A stretch of 64,000 nt of DNA. Origin: Eleusine coracana subsp. coracana. Its lineage: Eukaryota > Streptophyta > Magnoliopsida > Poales > Poaceae. Below are positions 34,905 through 46,793 of the stretch, piece after piece (positions within the stretch are counted from its first letter, which is position 1; each line of letters begins with the position of its first letter). The notes under the pieces are model-generated. The model made no database searches. It was not told the origin of the DNA and was given only the letters and a program-made list of their open reading frames with translations. Location of the stretch: assembly GCA_032690845.1 (NCBI GenBank), contig CM064427.1:13651501-13715500 (forward strand), written 5' to 3'. Both the position numbers and the translations under genes were made by a program.

Positions 34905-35260
34905 GCGTTTACAGTGATGGGTTGAATCATTTAGAGCTGCCTGGCCATTTGATGACCACTGGCCAGGCCTAATAGAACCATGGACTAGGCCCATTTAGGA
35001 CAATGCGCCTGGCCTATTTAGTACTATGGGCCAAAACGGGCCAAGCCTATCATGACCATGAGCCTGGCTCATTCATGACCATGGGCCAGACCCATTCAGA
35101 CAGCAGGGCAAAACCCATTCATGACGGCTGGCCGGGCACATTCACAACCACAGGCCAGGCCCATTTACAACCACATACAATTCACTGAATTAAGCACATT
35201 CTTGACCATGGGCCATGCCCATTTTGTTACAGGCCAGCTCGTTTAGTGCTGCTTGCCAAA
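34905..35260. repeat. Array of ~30-bp GGCCAGGCCCATT units in the CACTA subterminal region
   Basis: About ten drifting direct copies of a unit like CATGACCATGGGCCAGGCCC followed by ATTTA are packed into about 350 bp. Spacing is irregular (about 25-40 bp). Such arrays near a CACTA end are typical transposase-binding subterminal repeats, though this sequence is palindrome-rich. Confidence 0.7.
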
Positions 35261-35669
35261 ACAATTTAAATTCATCCCATAAATTATCGAAATAACAATA
35301 GCCAACATAAAACAAATGTGCAGATCACATATCTTACATCAGATTTACAAAAACAAGACAACCCATTTACATCCACAGATTCATAAGTACAAAATACATG
35401 AGTTACAATAATCTTTCCAACAAATCTACAACTTGAGATACAAGTCCAAAATAAAGAAAAACAAGTCCAAAAGTACATGTCAAATGTCAAATGACATTCA
35501 TATCTAACAAAAGATTTAATTAGCTATCCAGCCAGCTAAGTAGCAACAGACTAATCAAATTATAGTCACACATTGCCATGATGATGCAATTGTGAAATTG
35601 GAGGCCCACATGTCATTCAAATTAAACAGATGTGTGAGTTTCAAACAGTAAAAGAACAAAGTAGGTAAA

Positions 35670-36326
35670 TCAAGATATAAATAATATCTGCAGCCTTTTC
35701 TTAATAGGAAAATAAGGAAGAACCTTCTTAGGAACTTTGTACTCATGTTTTCCATCTAGACTTTTCTTTTGTGATTTCCAGCGTGACACCTTACATTTTG
35801 GACGCGAATCAGAGTTTTCATGCTCCCTCCAATAGAGAATGTAGTCATTTTTACATGCATGAATAGAAGTATACCCAAGTCCCACAGATTTTACCAATTT
35901 CTTAGCTTCATGAAAGTTTTTACGAAGTGCTGAACCCTTAGGCAATGCATCATAAAGTAGATCTACCAGCAAATCAAAACTTCTATCAATCCATCCTCCA
36001 ATAAGTTTGATGTGAAGTAATCTAATTAAAAACCGTCGCTTTGAATAGTTCTTGCAACCTAGGAAGAACTCTTGATTATTCTGTGTGGCAAGTATTTGAA
36101 TGGCTTCTACATGTTTATTATGTGCCTCGAAAGACTCATCATCTTCCATATCCCTTCTATCATGTAAACCACAAGCTAAGTCCCTAACAAACTCGGATAT
36201 GTCATCATCTTCACTATTCTCCTCTATAAAATTAGGATCATTATCATCCAGGTTCACACAAGAGAAGCTAGCTTCTCCATGTAAACTCTCATCACTCCCG
36301 GAGTGACGGCGTGGTTGTGTGACCAC
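35670..36326 (-). pseudogene. CACTA Tnp2-type transposase, N-terminal fragment
   Basis: An open frame of 218 codons matches the N-terminal part of plant En/Spm Tnp2 transposases: acidic segment (NFIEENSEDDDISEF), the line ALRKNFHEAKKLVKSVGLGY, then IHACKNDYILYWREHE (canonical CNDC reads CKNDY, so a Cys is lost), SRWK, and KVPKKVLPYFPIKKRLQ before the frame ends. The larger catalytic part that should follow is absent; 35280-35670 has no recognisable transposase. No ATG is clear at the right edge, so the 5' end may be truncated as well. It would bind and cut CACTA ends if complete. Confidence 0.8.
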
Positions 36327-36340
36327 AGCTCTCCTAGCAT

Positions 36341-37700
36341 GAGCTTGCCTCCCTCAAGTACTTGTTGCACTCTCGGAGTGCACACACATGCTCTCTCTTG
36401 TTGATGCTCCTTTCAAAGCAAACTCCAACCTTGTACATACATATGATGGCCTTCACAACCAATCACACTTGATAGGCTCGATCACCGACATCTAACTGAT
36501 CTTGCACTTGGCATAGACCAATAGTAACAACACTAATCACTCTCTACAACCATCCAAGGCCAGAGATGAATGAATGCTCTTGTTACTCTCCAAAACAGTC
36601 AAAGATAGCTCTCCAATCTTTGCTCAAGTGCCGTCTCTTCTCCTCTTGGCTCTCTACAGGTTTCACAGCTATCCAAATGACCAAGAGAAGTCTCCAAGAC
36701 CCCAGCAACAACTATATGTAGGCTTCAACCACTTCACTAGCATTTGTCAAAAAAATATGAACCCGTAGAGATGTCCACTGTAACATACCACCATAAGTTA
36801 CCGTGACCTCTGGGCACAATCATTGTAAGATACGGTAACCTCGTACAAACCTTGTGGCGACCTCCAATCTCTAGTGCCTCGCTGCATGAAATCCACTCTG
36901 GAATCACTGTAACTTGCGACAACCTCGCCATATCTTCAATGGGGATGTCTGTTTTCTGGCCAACTTCTCATCTGGGTCACCATACCTGACAGCCACCCCA
37001 TGGTAACCTCCAACAACACTTCTATGATTTGACCTGCTCCATACGATGACCCTACCATACCATATGGTGACGTCCTATGCACCTTTTCAATGACTTGCAG
37101 CGTCTATGTAATACTTCTTGGTACTCACCATAACTTACAGTGACCTAACCTCCGTAGTTTTTGGTGATTCCCACATACCTGCATGTACAAAGAGTCAGTC
37201 GCCCATGGACCTTATGGTGAGCTCACCATAGCTTGCGGTGACTTGTCTAAAACTGAAACCTATCCTCCTTGACATCATTTCCTTGCTTCCAAACCTTGGT
37301 TGATCCTTCTCCACTGCCACTCCTAGTGGCCAAGAGCCTCACATGAGCATCTCAACATCGCTAACACTAGAGATACCTAAGAGAATGACTCATGCCCTCT
37401 TGATAGTCTGGTTTTTCTTATGGACTCAAGCCTACACACTAGCCAAGTAATCACAACACACTTGGATCTAGCTATCCTTAGTCTTGATCCATCTCTATCA
37501 CCACGTTTCTCCATCAAAATCCTCATGGCAATCTACCAAGTCTAGATCAATCACCAAGGTGTCCATTCATCGTATTCCTAGTTTGAGTTAATAGTTTGTT
37601 CTACATCCACAATACTAGATGTAGGCATTAATATGCATTTCATGTTGGCACTCAATCATCAAAACATTCATATCATTTGGGGTTTTATACTCCAATGGTC
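36341..37700. repeat. Non-coding LTR-like segment with repeated CACCATAACTTACGGTGAC motif
   Basis: No gene is visible. Between about 36770 and 37260 at least seven near-palindromic motifs related to CACC(A)TAACTTACGGTGACC appear, some split into half-sites (TACGGTAACCTC, CATATGGTGACG, CACCATAGCTTGCGGTGAC). The layout recalls the motif-rich LTR of the SIRE-type Copia element at 7328, but the motif differs. I infer an LTR fragment of an unidentified element. Confidence 0.4.
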
Positions 37701-38962
37701 ATGAAGCTTAAACCACCGTTGTCGTGGTGGCTACCATCCCCACCATGTCATTGGTGGCCTTGGCAACCATGTCCATCATGGTCGCAGTGGCAGCCACCAT
37801 CCCCTCCCTCAAATCCACTGCAGAGGGGGGCGGAACTGAGGAGGTAGAGATGGCAAGAACACCGAGGCCTCCGCGGCCATCACGACGCCTCGACAGCCGG
37901 CAGATGCAAAGGAAGGAGGCACGACCTTCCACTTCTCATGCAGGCCTCTTCATGCACCAGGCCATGGCCCAGTGGAGGTGGCGGCAGCACTATGCCCAGA
38001 TGTGGCACAGCCGACCGACGAGGTGGCATGAGCGGGCCATGGTAGCAACGAAAGGAGGGGTTGAAGAAGGGAGGCGAAAGTGGCGGCAAACAAGGAGGGC
38101 GAAACAGGAGCAGATAGGGTTTGCACTCCCACCGCACCCCTCCTTTAATAGGTGGTGGCAGATGTTAGTGGCGGACCATGTTTGTGGCCCATCACTAATT
38201 TGCACCGCACCGCTTACTGGCTAATGATGAGATGGGCATCACTAATTCCAATACCCCTTTGTTGCTGAAAATCGTTTTTGAAGTAGAGCAAATGATTGAC
38301 TCCATTTCACATGGGACAAAATCATCATGATGATATATGCCGTCATCTAAGTTTGGCTAAAAACTCGCAAGCTAGCTCGACTAGGTGGATTTTCAAGCAA
38401 ATCCAAACTCATGTTTCAGCTCTGTCTATTAACAAGCCAGCGCGAGCCATATGAGCCTACAAGACCTAATACCTAACTAAAAATTAGAAGCCAAGCCGAA
38501 CCACAAGCGACCTGGCTCGAGCTCGTATCAAACCGAGTCAAGCTTGTATTCTAGCTTGTTTAAATTACAAGCCAAGCAGAGCTAGCTCGATTCACTTTTG
38601 ACCTGGTCCAGGCCGAGCCGAGCTTACTGGCCGTCCAGGCCTAGCCGCCATACACAGGGAGGAGATCGGAAGCGGAGTGCGAAGACCACAATGGCGAGCA
38701 GAGGAACCAGACGGGAATTTCCTTTTTTTTAGTTAATTGTTTTATTTTGAAAAAATGGACAGTAGTTATGATTTATTTCTTATCTTACATCTTGGGTGTA
38801 AGAGAAGGAACATGGACTACGGTAAAACAGCTTGTAAGAATACAAAGGCACAGGGCCAGTTCTGAAAAATATTTTTTTTGGTAACACTTTCACAGTAATG
38901 GATCTGGTATCCGTTACTATTTCCAGTTATAGCCTGTTGCTAGAAATGGTTTTTTAGTAGTG
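37701..38962. mobile_element. CACTA-like terminal fragment with a nested repeat
   Basis: The right edge at 38948-38962 read inward is CACTACTAAAAAACC, a plausible CACTA terminus. Motifs GGCCCATCACTAA (38187-38199) and GGGCATCACTAA (38233-38244) look subterminal. Between 38300 and 38660 a segment rich in GCTCGAGCTCG/CAAGCTAGCTCG may be a separate hAT-like insertion. The G/C-rich open frame at 37724-38224 has no recognisable motif and is not called. The left terminus was not found. Confidence 0.4.
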
Positions 38963-40930
38963 CGCATCAAATTTCAGGAGCCGTGCAGGTGAACCAAGAA
39001 AGATTTACGTGGAAAAATGTTGCTCAATTTAGCTTGTGCTTTGTTTTCTTAGGATTGGACGCAACCAGGTTTCTGAACGAGGTAGTCAAGTAGTACACGT
39101 CGTTTGCTTCCGGTTACATCTTGACGCAAGCACATTCAGGCGAAGGACAAGGCTGGCCATAATTTGTTTCATTATTCTATATAAATCCATAAGGAAAATA
39201 AACAACAATTTGTTTTATATCTTTTCTCCAGAGATAGTCTGTCTCATATCTTCTCATATCTGGCAATAAGCAAAATTACGTGCACGGCCGTTAATTTAAA
39301 AGTGAAATGTGTACATCGGGCTCGAAGATTTGATAGCTTCCATATCAAATACGACAAAGTCCATGTGTACTCTTAGCGGCGCAGATAATGAAATCTACTG
39401 TTCTGCTTATCGCTAATAATAATGATTTTTGTCAAAACCCAGACAAATCCACATGGCATCACATGCCGTGTCTTGTATGTGACTTTGTCAAACGTTCACA
39501 CGACGGCACGTGTATCCAGACGCAACCGGGATTTGTTAAAACTGTAAAGTTGTACGACTCATTTATATAATAACGGTCTAGATAATGTTAAGCTAAGGTG
39601 ACATGTCTTGCGATATGTACGGACAAAAGACGCTGTCTGACCCTGACCGCCTCGGTAATCACACAGTTTCATGGGAGAAGCTTGCTTATGCATTAAGCAA
39701 TGGCTTCGGTACAACAATCGTCGAGATTCAGCGTCTGCAAAACTGTAAATTAAAGGGAGCTGTTTAGAATAGTGTCCCCGAAAAGTTCGTGGATCCTTAG
39801 TGTCGATTAGCTCGTACTACTGTACAGTATGTTATTTTTTTCAAATCTAGCAGGGCCAGATTAGCAACTGGTAGTACAACTAGTGCAGTAGTACAACTAC
39901 TTCATGTTGCATACGGCCACACGGGACGAGGTGATGCAAACCTTTAACTTTGAGGGATGTAGTTATTAAAATATTAAATCATATGTTTGGATATACAACA
40001 ATTGTATGTAGACTTTACTTCATAGTTTCTTAAGCTCCCGATGTAATAGATCTTGAATAGACGAAAATTTAGAAGGCACATCTTTTTTATAAGTTTATTT
40101 CAATGTAAAATTCGTTAGAACGTGTAGAATTAATTTTTGATGGGCACGGATGAGTCTCCAATCATGAGTGTCACGATAAAGAAGTTTTGACTAAAGTATA
40201 TTTTCTGTATCTTGATTTTTGAAACATTTAAAATTCATAAAAGAGGAAAATGTGTGTGGTACTGAGCGATGAAATAATAAGAAAATTGGAACCTAACGGT
40301 TTGTTAGCATGTCTCTTGATATCTGTCTAAGAATTCCGGGCTTGTTTTTTCTACTCTCTATACAAACGGTATGTTGGATGAGAAAGGTGGTTGTGTTAGG
40401 CGGATATATCAGAGAAAAATATTTCACACAATCATTCTCTCGGATATAAAATTTGCTTGTTTAGTTTGTATGTTGGGTACGCGGAGAACATTACGAAATA
40501 GATGTGCATTAAGCTGACCAGTTCGGTACCACCATTTTGTGTGTAACAGTGTGATGCCCCAAATTTCAAAATACCATATTCCTCCTGTGTCCTTCCTAAC
40601 CTGGTAGTCTGGTACTTGCCTATTTCATACAGCCATCTTTTTACAAGACCTGTGTGACACATAGTGACGTTCATGGAATATTTGTTGGTTCTTGTTTTGG
40701 TAGGCGCGATGTTTAAAGCATTCAATTTCTAAAAATATTTTTCTCTGATGCGGCCTTTGAAACACAGGATTTCGTCCTATACATTCTAGAAGAATGGTTC
40801 AGCTCAGAGCAATAGTCCTCCTATCTCTTTGTTTTGTGAAGATATTTTATCGAGACTCAGTGAACCTCAACGTGGGTATCATATGCATATATCTCTAACT
40901 CCTTTTTGTAGAATAGGGAGTATTTATTAA
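38963..40930. other. AT-rich stretch with no recognised gene or repeat
   Basis: About 2 kb without transposon signatures, long open frames or obvious internal repeats. A minus-strand frame of 97 codons at 40432-40725 resembles nothing I recognise. This is the least repetitive-looking part of the window and may be older intergenic DNA. Confidence 0.4.
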
Positions 40931-41385
40931 TATTTCAGCCGCCGAATCGAATAATACATGAAGTCGTTTCTTATTACATCTGAAGACAAAAAGTCCTAGG
41001 TGGCGCCAAACATCAGAACCATACCCCACGGTGATCCAAAACTAACTCTGACAAAGTATAATTCTAAAACACTAGCCATTTGAACCAAAAATCTCCATCA
41101 AACTGGCCTCAAGCACACAACCCACAAAAAAATGCGAGGTCTCTCCTCTTTTTGCAACAACGCCCATCGGATCCAATATATCCCTCCGAAGAGTACCTGC
41201 AAATAGAAAAAGCTCCTACATTGTTTAACACCACATCATTCCTACTTAACCAGATTGCCCAAAAAATATCCATACACCCTGTCCAAATTTAATTACATAT
41301 CCTTTTGTCCGCCCCATTTAGCCACGGATTAAAAATGTGAGACACATTCAACGGCTGAGTTATATTGAAAGAAATATGCACCACT
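40931..41385 (-). pseudogene. C-terminal remnant of a second LINE-type element
   Basis: Minus-strand translation in shifting frames gives pieces typical of the region after the zf-RVT domain of plant non-LTR elements: FNPWLNGADKR, then AIWLSRNDVVLNN, then RRDLAFFCGLCA and SELVLDHRGVWF. Several stops and frameshifts separate them. It is distinct from the full-length LINE starting at 41576. Confidence 0.55.
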
Positions 41386-41518
41386 AGCCAAGTACAATAC
41401 TTGGGGGTAGAGCTCTTGGCACAGAATTTTGTGAAGTTATTGTGACCTCTGTGCTGAAAAGAGATGAAAATTCTGCATCGTCCTTGTGTTGATATGGGTG
41501 TTATGGGTGATCATTTCA
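41386..41518 (+). pseudogene. Partial extra copy of the CACTA tnpA-like (TNP1 domain) exon
   Basis: The frame reads PSTILGGRALGTEFCEVIVT then SVLKRDE, a duplicate of the gene split by the LINE at 41519-41575 / 60283-60418. One extra A near 41465 shifts the frame, and the copy ends near GGTGATCATTT. It lies directly upstream of the left half of the split gene, so part of this exon is tandemly duplicated. Confidence 0.65.
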
Positions 41519-41706
41519 ACCAAGCTAAAGGAACGATCATTTGAACCAAGCCAAGCACAATACTTGGGGGTAGAGTTTTTTTTTTTCGAACACGCAGGAG
41601 AGCTGCGTATCATTTTATTAATAGAAGAAGAGAGTACAACACACCCCTAGTCTTTGATTACATTCGTGCAGTTTTTAAAGCTACCCGACCCTTATCTACC
41701 TACTGA

Positions 41707-44700
41707 TTAGAGCCAGCCAAGGTCTCCTCTCGGCCAGTCAGCGAAGAGAGAGCTCTTGCTCTGGCCAACTCCCACCATCGAATTTCCTCCCCCGCCATGT
41801 TGAGGGTAGTAGATAGCTGCGGGGATGCTCCAGTGCTTCCACAGCGTCCAGGCACCTAGGATAATGAGTGAGTTTAAACCTTTGCGTGCCGTGTTGTCCA
41901 CCATAGCTTCTACCGAACTCCACCACCCGTGAAATCTCTCAGCTGATAGCTGTGGCGCAAGCTCTGCCATTCCCACGCGTTGCAGCAGGATCCTGTCGTG
42001 CAAATACACAGCCTACTAGGATATGATCAATGGTTTCCTCCTCTTGGTCGCATAGCAAGCAGTTCTCCGGCCTTGGCAAATTTCTCTGTGCCAACCGATC
42101 CGCTGCCCAGCAGCGGTCATGCGCTACAAGCCACATGAAGAAGCGGCATTAGGCAGGCGCCCAGCTCTTCCAAATTCGTTGCCAAGGTTCAAAACCAATG
42201 CAACCTTAGAACAGGCGCATCATGGACTGTTTTTCTGCTGGCTGTCCTCTTTGGCACCATGCTATGAATCAACGGCGCAACATCTTCCAGGCGTTGCCCC
42301 AAGATCCATCTGTCTTTGCCAGAAAAGGGTGCTTCTGCCGTCACCAAGTTCAGTCGCCATTACCATAGAGCAGATGGCCTACACCTGGCTGCTTGCTTGC
42401 ATTAGGAGGTTCGCCCACGGCTTGGTAGGTTCTGTCTTCCTGAGCCAAACGCACCGAACGCGAAGAGCCCAACCAAGTTTCTGAATATTGGAGATCCCGA
42501 GGCCGCCCAACTCCTTGGGTCTTGTCACTTTCTGCCATGCAATTAGACAATGGCCCCCTTGAGCCTCTTTGCGGCCTCTCCAGAGGAAGCCCCTCATGAT
42601 CTTCTCTATGTCCTTAATCACCCATGGTGGCAAATCCAGTGCCATGGCATGATAAATCACAGTGGCTGTTAGTACAAACTGAACCGTTGTTGCATGCCCC
42701 ACTTTGGTCATCAATTCAGCTTTCCATCCTAGGAGTAAATCAGCCAAGCGGTCAATGAGGGGCTGCATATGTGTCTTGGTCAGTTTCTTTATGGACAATG
42801 GCAGCCCTAGATACTTTAACGGAAACTCTGCAAGTTGGCAGGACAGCCGCTCCTGTACCAGCTCGATGTCCTCTTCTGTGCATCGTATTGGAGCCACATT
42901 ACTTTTCTGGATAATTGTTTGGAGACCCGAGGCATCTCTGAACAGCTGCAGCATGTTCATAGGTAGTTCAAGCTCGCTTGCAATCGGCCGGAGGAAAAGG
43001 ACCAATCGTCTGCATAAAGGGAGAGGCGATGCTGAATGGATCTTGAGGAGAGTGGTTGGAGCAGGCCTTCTTCCGAAGCTCGAGCAATTATCAAGTTCAT
43101 GTGTGCATGGGCGAGAGCGGGTCGCCCTGCCTCAAACCTCTTTGATGTTTGTTGAACTCTCCCGGGGTTCCATTCAGGAGTACTTGGGTGGAGGAGGTTG
43201 TGGGAAGTCCACTGAGCATATCTCTAAAAATTCTTCCAAATCCCAACTTCTCCAACACCTCTATTAGGAATGGCCACAAAACTGAATCAAAAGCTTTGGA
43301 TATGTCCAATTTGAGCAAGATTCTTGGCTGTTTCTGGGCATGTAGGTAGCGTGCTGTTTGCTGCACCAACATGAAGTTATCCTGGATGAATCGGCGTTTA
43401 ATAAATGCACTCTGATTGTTGGAGACCATGTCATCAAGTTTGGCCGTGAGTCGGTTGGAGAGAATCTTAGTGATGAGCTTCGTGAAGCTATGGATGAGAC
43501 TTATGGGCCTAAAGTCCTTGGCATGAGCAGCGCCTTCCATCTTTGGAATCAAAGTGACATATGCTGTGTTGAGGAAGCGAAATTACGGAAGTCTCTGCTC
43601 CATACAGCGGAGATGGCCGCCATAATATCCCCTTTTATGATCTCCCAACAGGTCTTGTAAAATTGCCCGGTAAAACCATCCGGGCCAGGTGCCTTGTCAG
43701 AAGGTAAATTCTTGATTACTTGCCAAACCTCATCCTCTGATAATGGAGCATCCAGTGACTCAAGGTCATGATGCTGAATTCCTAAGGTGTCCAGGTTGAG
43801 TGTGTGAGCTCTCTCTTCCCGGGTCCCTAACAGATTGGAGTAGAACTCATGGAGGACATCAGCCTTTTCTTCATGAGATGTGACAACCCGGTCATTGTCA
43901 TGAAACTTGGCTATGAAGTTCTTTCGCTTCTGATGCCGAGCATGTGAGTGAAAGAGCTCGGTGTTGGCATCCCCTTCTCACAGCCACGCGATCCTCGATC
44001 TGATCCTTGCTATAATGTGAATGAGAGAGGCTAGGGCAAGGGACTGCTTTTTCAGGTTGTTGCGCAGCCACAGCTCACTAGGGGAGAGTGGCCTCCCATC
44101 TTGAGCGATGTCCAATTGGTGGACAATCTCCTTTGCTAAATATAGCTGTGATTTGAAGTGCCCAACCTTCGTATCACTCCAACTTTGGAGTCCTCTTGCT
44201 GCGGCTTTGAACTTGAGAGATAGAGTTTCCAGCGGGCATGACTTGTTCTGTACAGAGTTGCACGCAGTCTGAACTGCATCTTGAAATCCGTCAAATTTGG
44301 GCCAAAAAGATTCAAACTGAAATCTTCTTTTGCCTGGTATGTTGTCCCTCGGTCCAAGGATCAAAGGGCAATGTTCGGAGTCTCGTGAGGCCGCACTCTA
44401 CAAGAGACAATTCGGATACTGCTGTTCCCACTCCACCGAGCAGAAGACGCGATCCAGTTTAACCAATGTTGGGGAAGCCGCTGTGCTTGAGCTGGTCCAA
44501 GTGAATTTTCGGCCATGTAAAGGTAGCTCTTTGATTGCCAGATCATCAATTAATCTCCTAAACCGGCCCATCATAGCACGGTTTAGATTAGGGTTGTTCT
44601 TGTTCGTCTCCTTGTAGATCATATTGAAGTCGCCTGCGAATGCCCATGGGCTGGCACAGTGACCTCACAGGTCACGGATCTCCTGGAGAAAGGCAATCTT

Positions 44701-45007
44701 GTCCTCATTTTCTTGCGGACCATAGACGCAAGTGAGCCACCAAGCCACGCCGTTCTCCGGGCAGAATTGTACAGAGGCACTAAATGTATCAATCCTGCTT
44801 GCTCCAATTGCTCCAAGCCATGAACGCCATGCCAAGAGAATACCCCACTCGCGCCCACAGATGGGAGGAAAAGGAAGTTGTTGTCGAATTCTGATCCTAG
44901 CATACTATATCCACTCTAGCTGAATCAACCAACTGTCAAACCGAGTCCTGACGTGCAGCGGAGTTAAGGCCGCGCACGTTCCAGATCACAATGTGAGCTG
45001 GATTCAT
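41707..45007 (-). pseudogene. LINE ORF2: endonuclease, reverse transcriptase and zf-RVT, disrupted
   Basis: ORF2 would nick the target and copy LINE RNA there. It starts near ATG 45005-45007 with HIVIWNVRGLNSAARQD, the start of an APE-type endonuclease. FAGDFNMIYKETNK lies near 44620 and RKFTWTSS near 44500. The usual SDH box reads SEHCPLIL near 44370. Reverse transcriptase motifs: FRPISLIHSFTKLITKILSNR (43470-43515), LKLDISKAFDSV (43290-43325), RGLRQGDPLSP (43105-43140) and YADD at 43004-43015. zf-RVT: CLLCDQEEETIDHILVGC near 42010-42065, and GAWTLWKHW (41850) near the end. Stops and frameshifts occur near 44930, 44900, 44640, 44400, 43980, 43095, 43004 and 42380. Confidence 0.85.
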
Positions 45008-45534
45008 GTTAGTACAGTAGAAGAGACGACCCACTGAAGATGGATTACATGCACACCCTAGGAGTCACACACACACCCGACTGATCCCCATCCACATCGT
45101 CGGGGACAGTCCACCCAAATAGAGAAGCTAGCGCTTGGATCTGGTAGGCTGAGAGTGGCTGTTTGACAATCTTGGTGTAAGCTTCTTGGTCTTGTTGCTC
45201 TATGCAGACCTGATTGTCATCAAAACCCAGTGATCGCATCACTGTTTTCCTAGCTCTTGGTACCACTGCTGGAGGTTGTTCAGCCTCTAGTCCAGCGAGT
45301 CATCTGCTGCGTCACGGGTAGGGGGGGGCCTGGGCTGTGAAGATTTTCTTCTCCTCTTGTTGATTGCCGGGGCAGGGAGTTAGGTCCCCACCGCCCGTGT
45401 GATTTTTCTGGAGTAAACCAGGGGTGATCGGCATGCTGGGGGGTTGTTCCGTGTCGGAGTGACCGCGGCCAGTGTTCACACCAGGGATGATGTCACCTTC
45501 GGGACGCCATCTGCAGGCTATATCGGAGGAGGTG

Positions 45535-45915
45535 GCAGCTGCTCGACTGAGGCGGAGCCTACCAGGTCAGGCAGCATCTGAGTGGCCTACGTCTCAGGCC
45601 GGCGATCCATTGGGGGCAAATGCTGCACCAGCAACCGCTCGACCGAGGCTGGGCCTACCAGGTCGAGTGGCTGCCGGTTAATGAACTCAGGAGATTGGGG
45701 CTGTGCAACCGAGGCAAGGCCTACTAGGTCGGGCGGCGCCAGGTTAACAAGTGCCGTCGTTGGAAGCTTCAGTGAAGGTGGCGGCCGCTCAACTGAGGCA
45801 GGGCCTACTAGGTTGGGCGGCGGTGATGTTGGACCCTCGTGTGCTGTCGTTTGAGGTTCTAGAGAGGGAGGCGGCTGTTTGACCGAGGCGGAGCCTACCA
45901 GGTCGTCCAGTGGCG
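45535..45915 (-). repeat. Five-copy minisatellite within LINE ORF1
   Basis: On the plus strand a core like CGACCGAGGCGGGGCCTACC followed by AGGTCGGGCGGC recurs near 45547, 45638, 45702, 45787 and 45877, giving a period of about 65-90 bp. On the coding strand each copy encodes DLVGPASVE(R/K)-type residues followed by Pro/Ser/Leu, so the array changes ORF1 length in frame. Confidence 0.75.
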
Positions 45916-46284
45916 GCGGCATGAGTACGGGCGCCCAATCTACAGAGCCCGATGTTAGGGTGGCGGGATTCTACACCAGGTTCTGGGCCGTGCTTGCGAA
46001 ATCCGTTTGAAAGGTGAAGGATTCAAAAAGTCCCCCTGGGGGGGGAGCCCGGAGGCCCATTAGCCTTGGAGCCCATGGGGGTCTTGAGGCCCACCGAAGG
46101 ACTCTCATCCGTGGGGGCCAATTCTGTCGTAGTCAACAGGGCCCCCGAATTTTCTTCGGACTCTGCCCTGCCACAGCGCATCTCCTCTGTGCCGAGTAGT
46201 GATGGCGTTGTCTCATCGAGTACAGGAGTGGTCTCCTCCGCACCAAGCAGTGATGGCGCTGTCTCCTTGGGTGTGGGTGAGGGG

Positions 46285-46793
46285 TATTGAGGAACGGGTA
46301 GGCTACGATAGTATATAATAATTTCTACCGTTCAATCAGGAAACCTTGCAAGAGAGAATCATGGATCGTTACCACTAGACGCGCAGGCGGAGCGGAAGCG
46401 AATATTGGAGCAGCTCGATCCAACGTAGTCGCGCGTCGGTGTAGAGGAAGTAGTCGATCACGTCAATCGTCTCCTTCTAGTCCAGCCGTCGGCACCGCAG
46501 CAATAGCAGCGCCTCCTCGCGGTATCCACACGTAGGGGGTTGGAGCACCGTGCGCGGCGTGCTAGCACCGGCAACACGGTTAGGGTTTTTCGGGCAAGAA
46601 AGAGGAGCACGGCGGCTAGGGTTAAGAACTGGTGGAATCACCTGCGCCTTAAGCCTCTCCTCCACTTAAATAGACCCTTCTAATGGGCCTCGACTAGTTG
46701 GCCCATTAGTGGACTAATTCCTCACGGATCGATATCCGTATGACCCTCATATACGGATCAAATCTGTATTGTCTCTTGGGCATATCTCCAACA
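46285..46793 (-). repeat. 3' LTR of the Angela-like Copia element
   Basis: It ends (plus strand) CATATCTCCAACA and starts TATTGAGGAACGGGTAGG, where the other LTR has TGTTGGGGAACAGG; the terminal TG is therefore mutated to TA here. On the minus strand GTGGGAGAT (46794-46802) abuts it as a polypurine tract. Confidence 0.9.

Larger units (their letters stand above)
34634..36340 (-). mobile_element. CACTA (En/Spm-type) element, truncated
   Basis: The left terminus CACTACAAGAAATATG starts at 34634 and is a standard grass CACTA terminal repeat. Subterminal TGACGTTTC/TGACATT-type motifs follow to about 34890, then a GGCC-rich repeat array. The Tnp2 transposase fragment at 35670-36326 reads toward this end. 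The right terminus was not located; the element may end or be interrupted near 36340. Confidence 0.65.

Noticed and set aside
34905..35260. CRISPR-like regular repeat array
   Set aside because: Repeats are degenerate, spacing is irregular and the DNA is plant nuclear; it is a transposon subterminal array.
37724..38224. Plus-strand open frame of 166 codons
   Set aside because: It is GC-rich with overlapping frames on both strands, no recognisable domain and a repetitive context. Probably chance.
34634..38962. One CACTA element bounded by 34634 and 38962
   Set aside because: The terminal repeats differ (CACTACAAGAAAT against CACTACTAAAAAA) and the flanking trinucleotides CTT and CGC do not match, so these are ends of different elements.
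40432..40725. Minus-strand frame of 97 codons as a gene
   Set aside because: No similarity that I can recognise, AT-rich context and no promoter or splice evidence. Left within the unassigned stretch.
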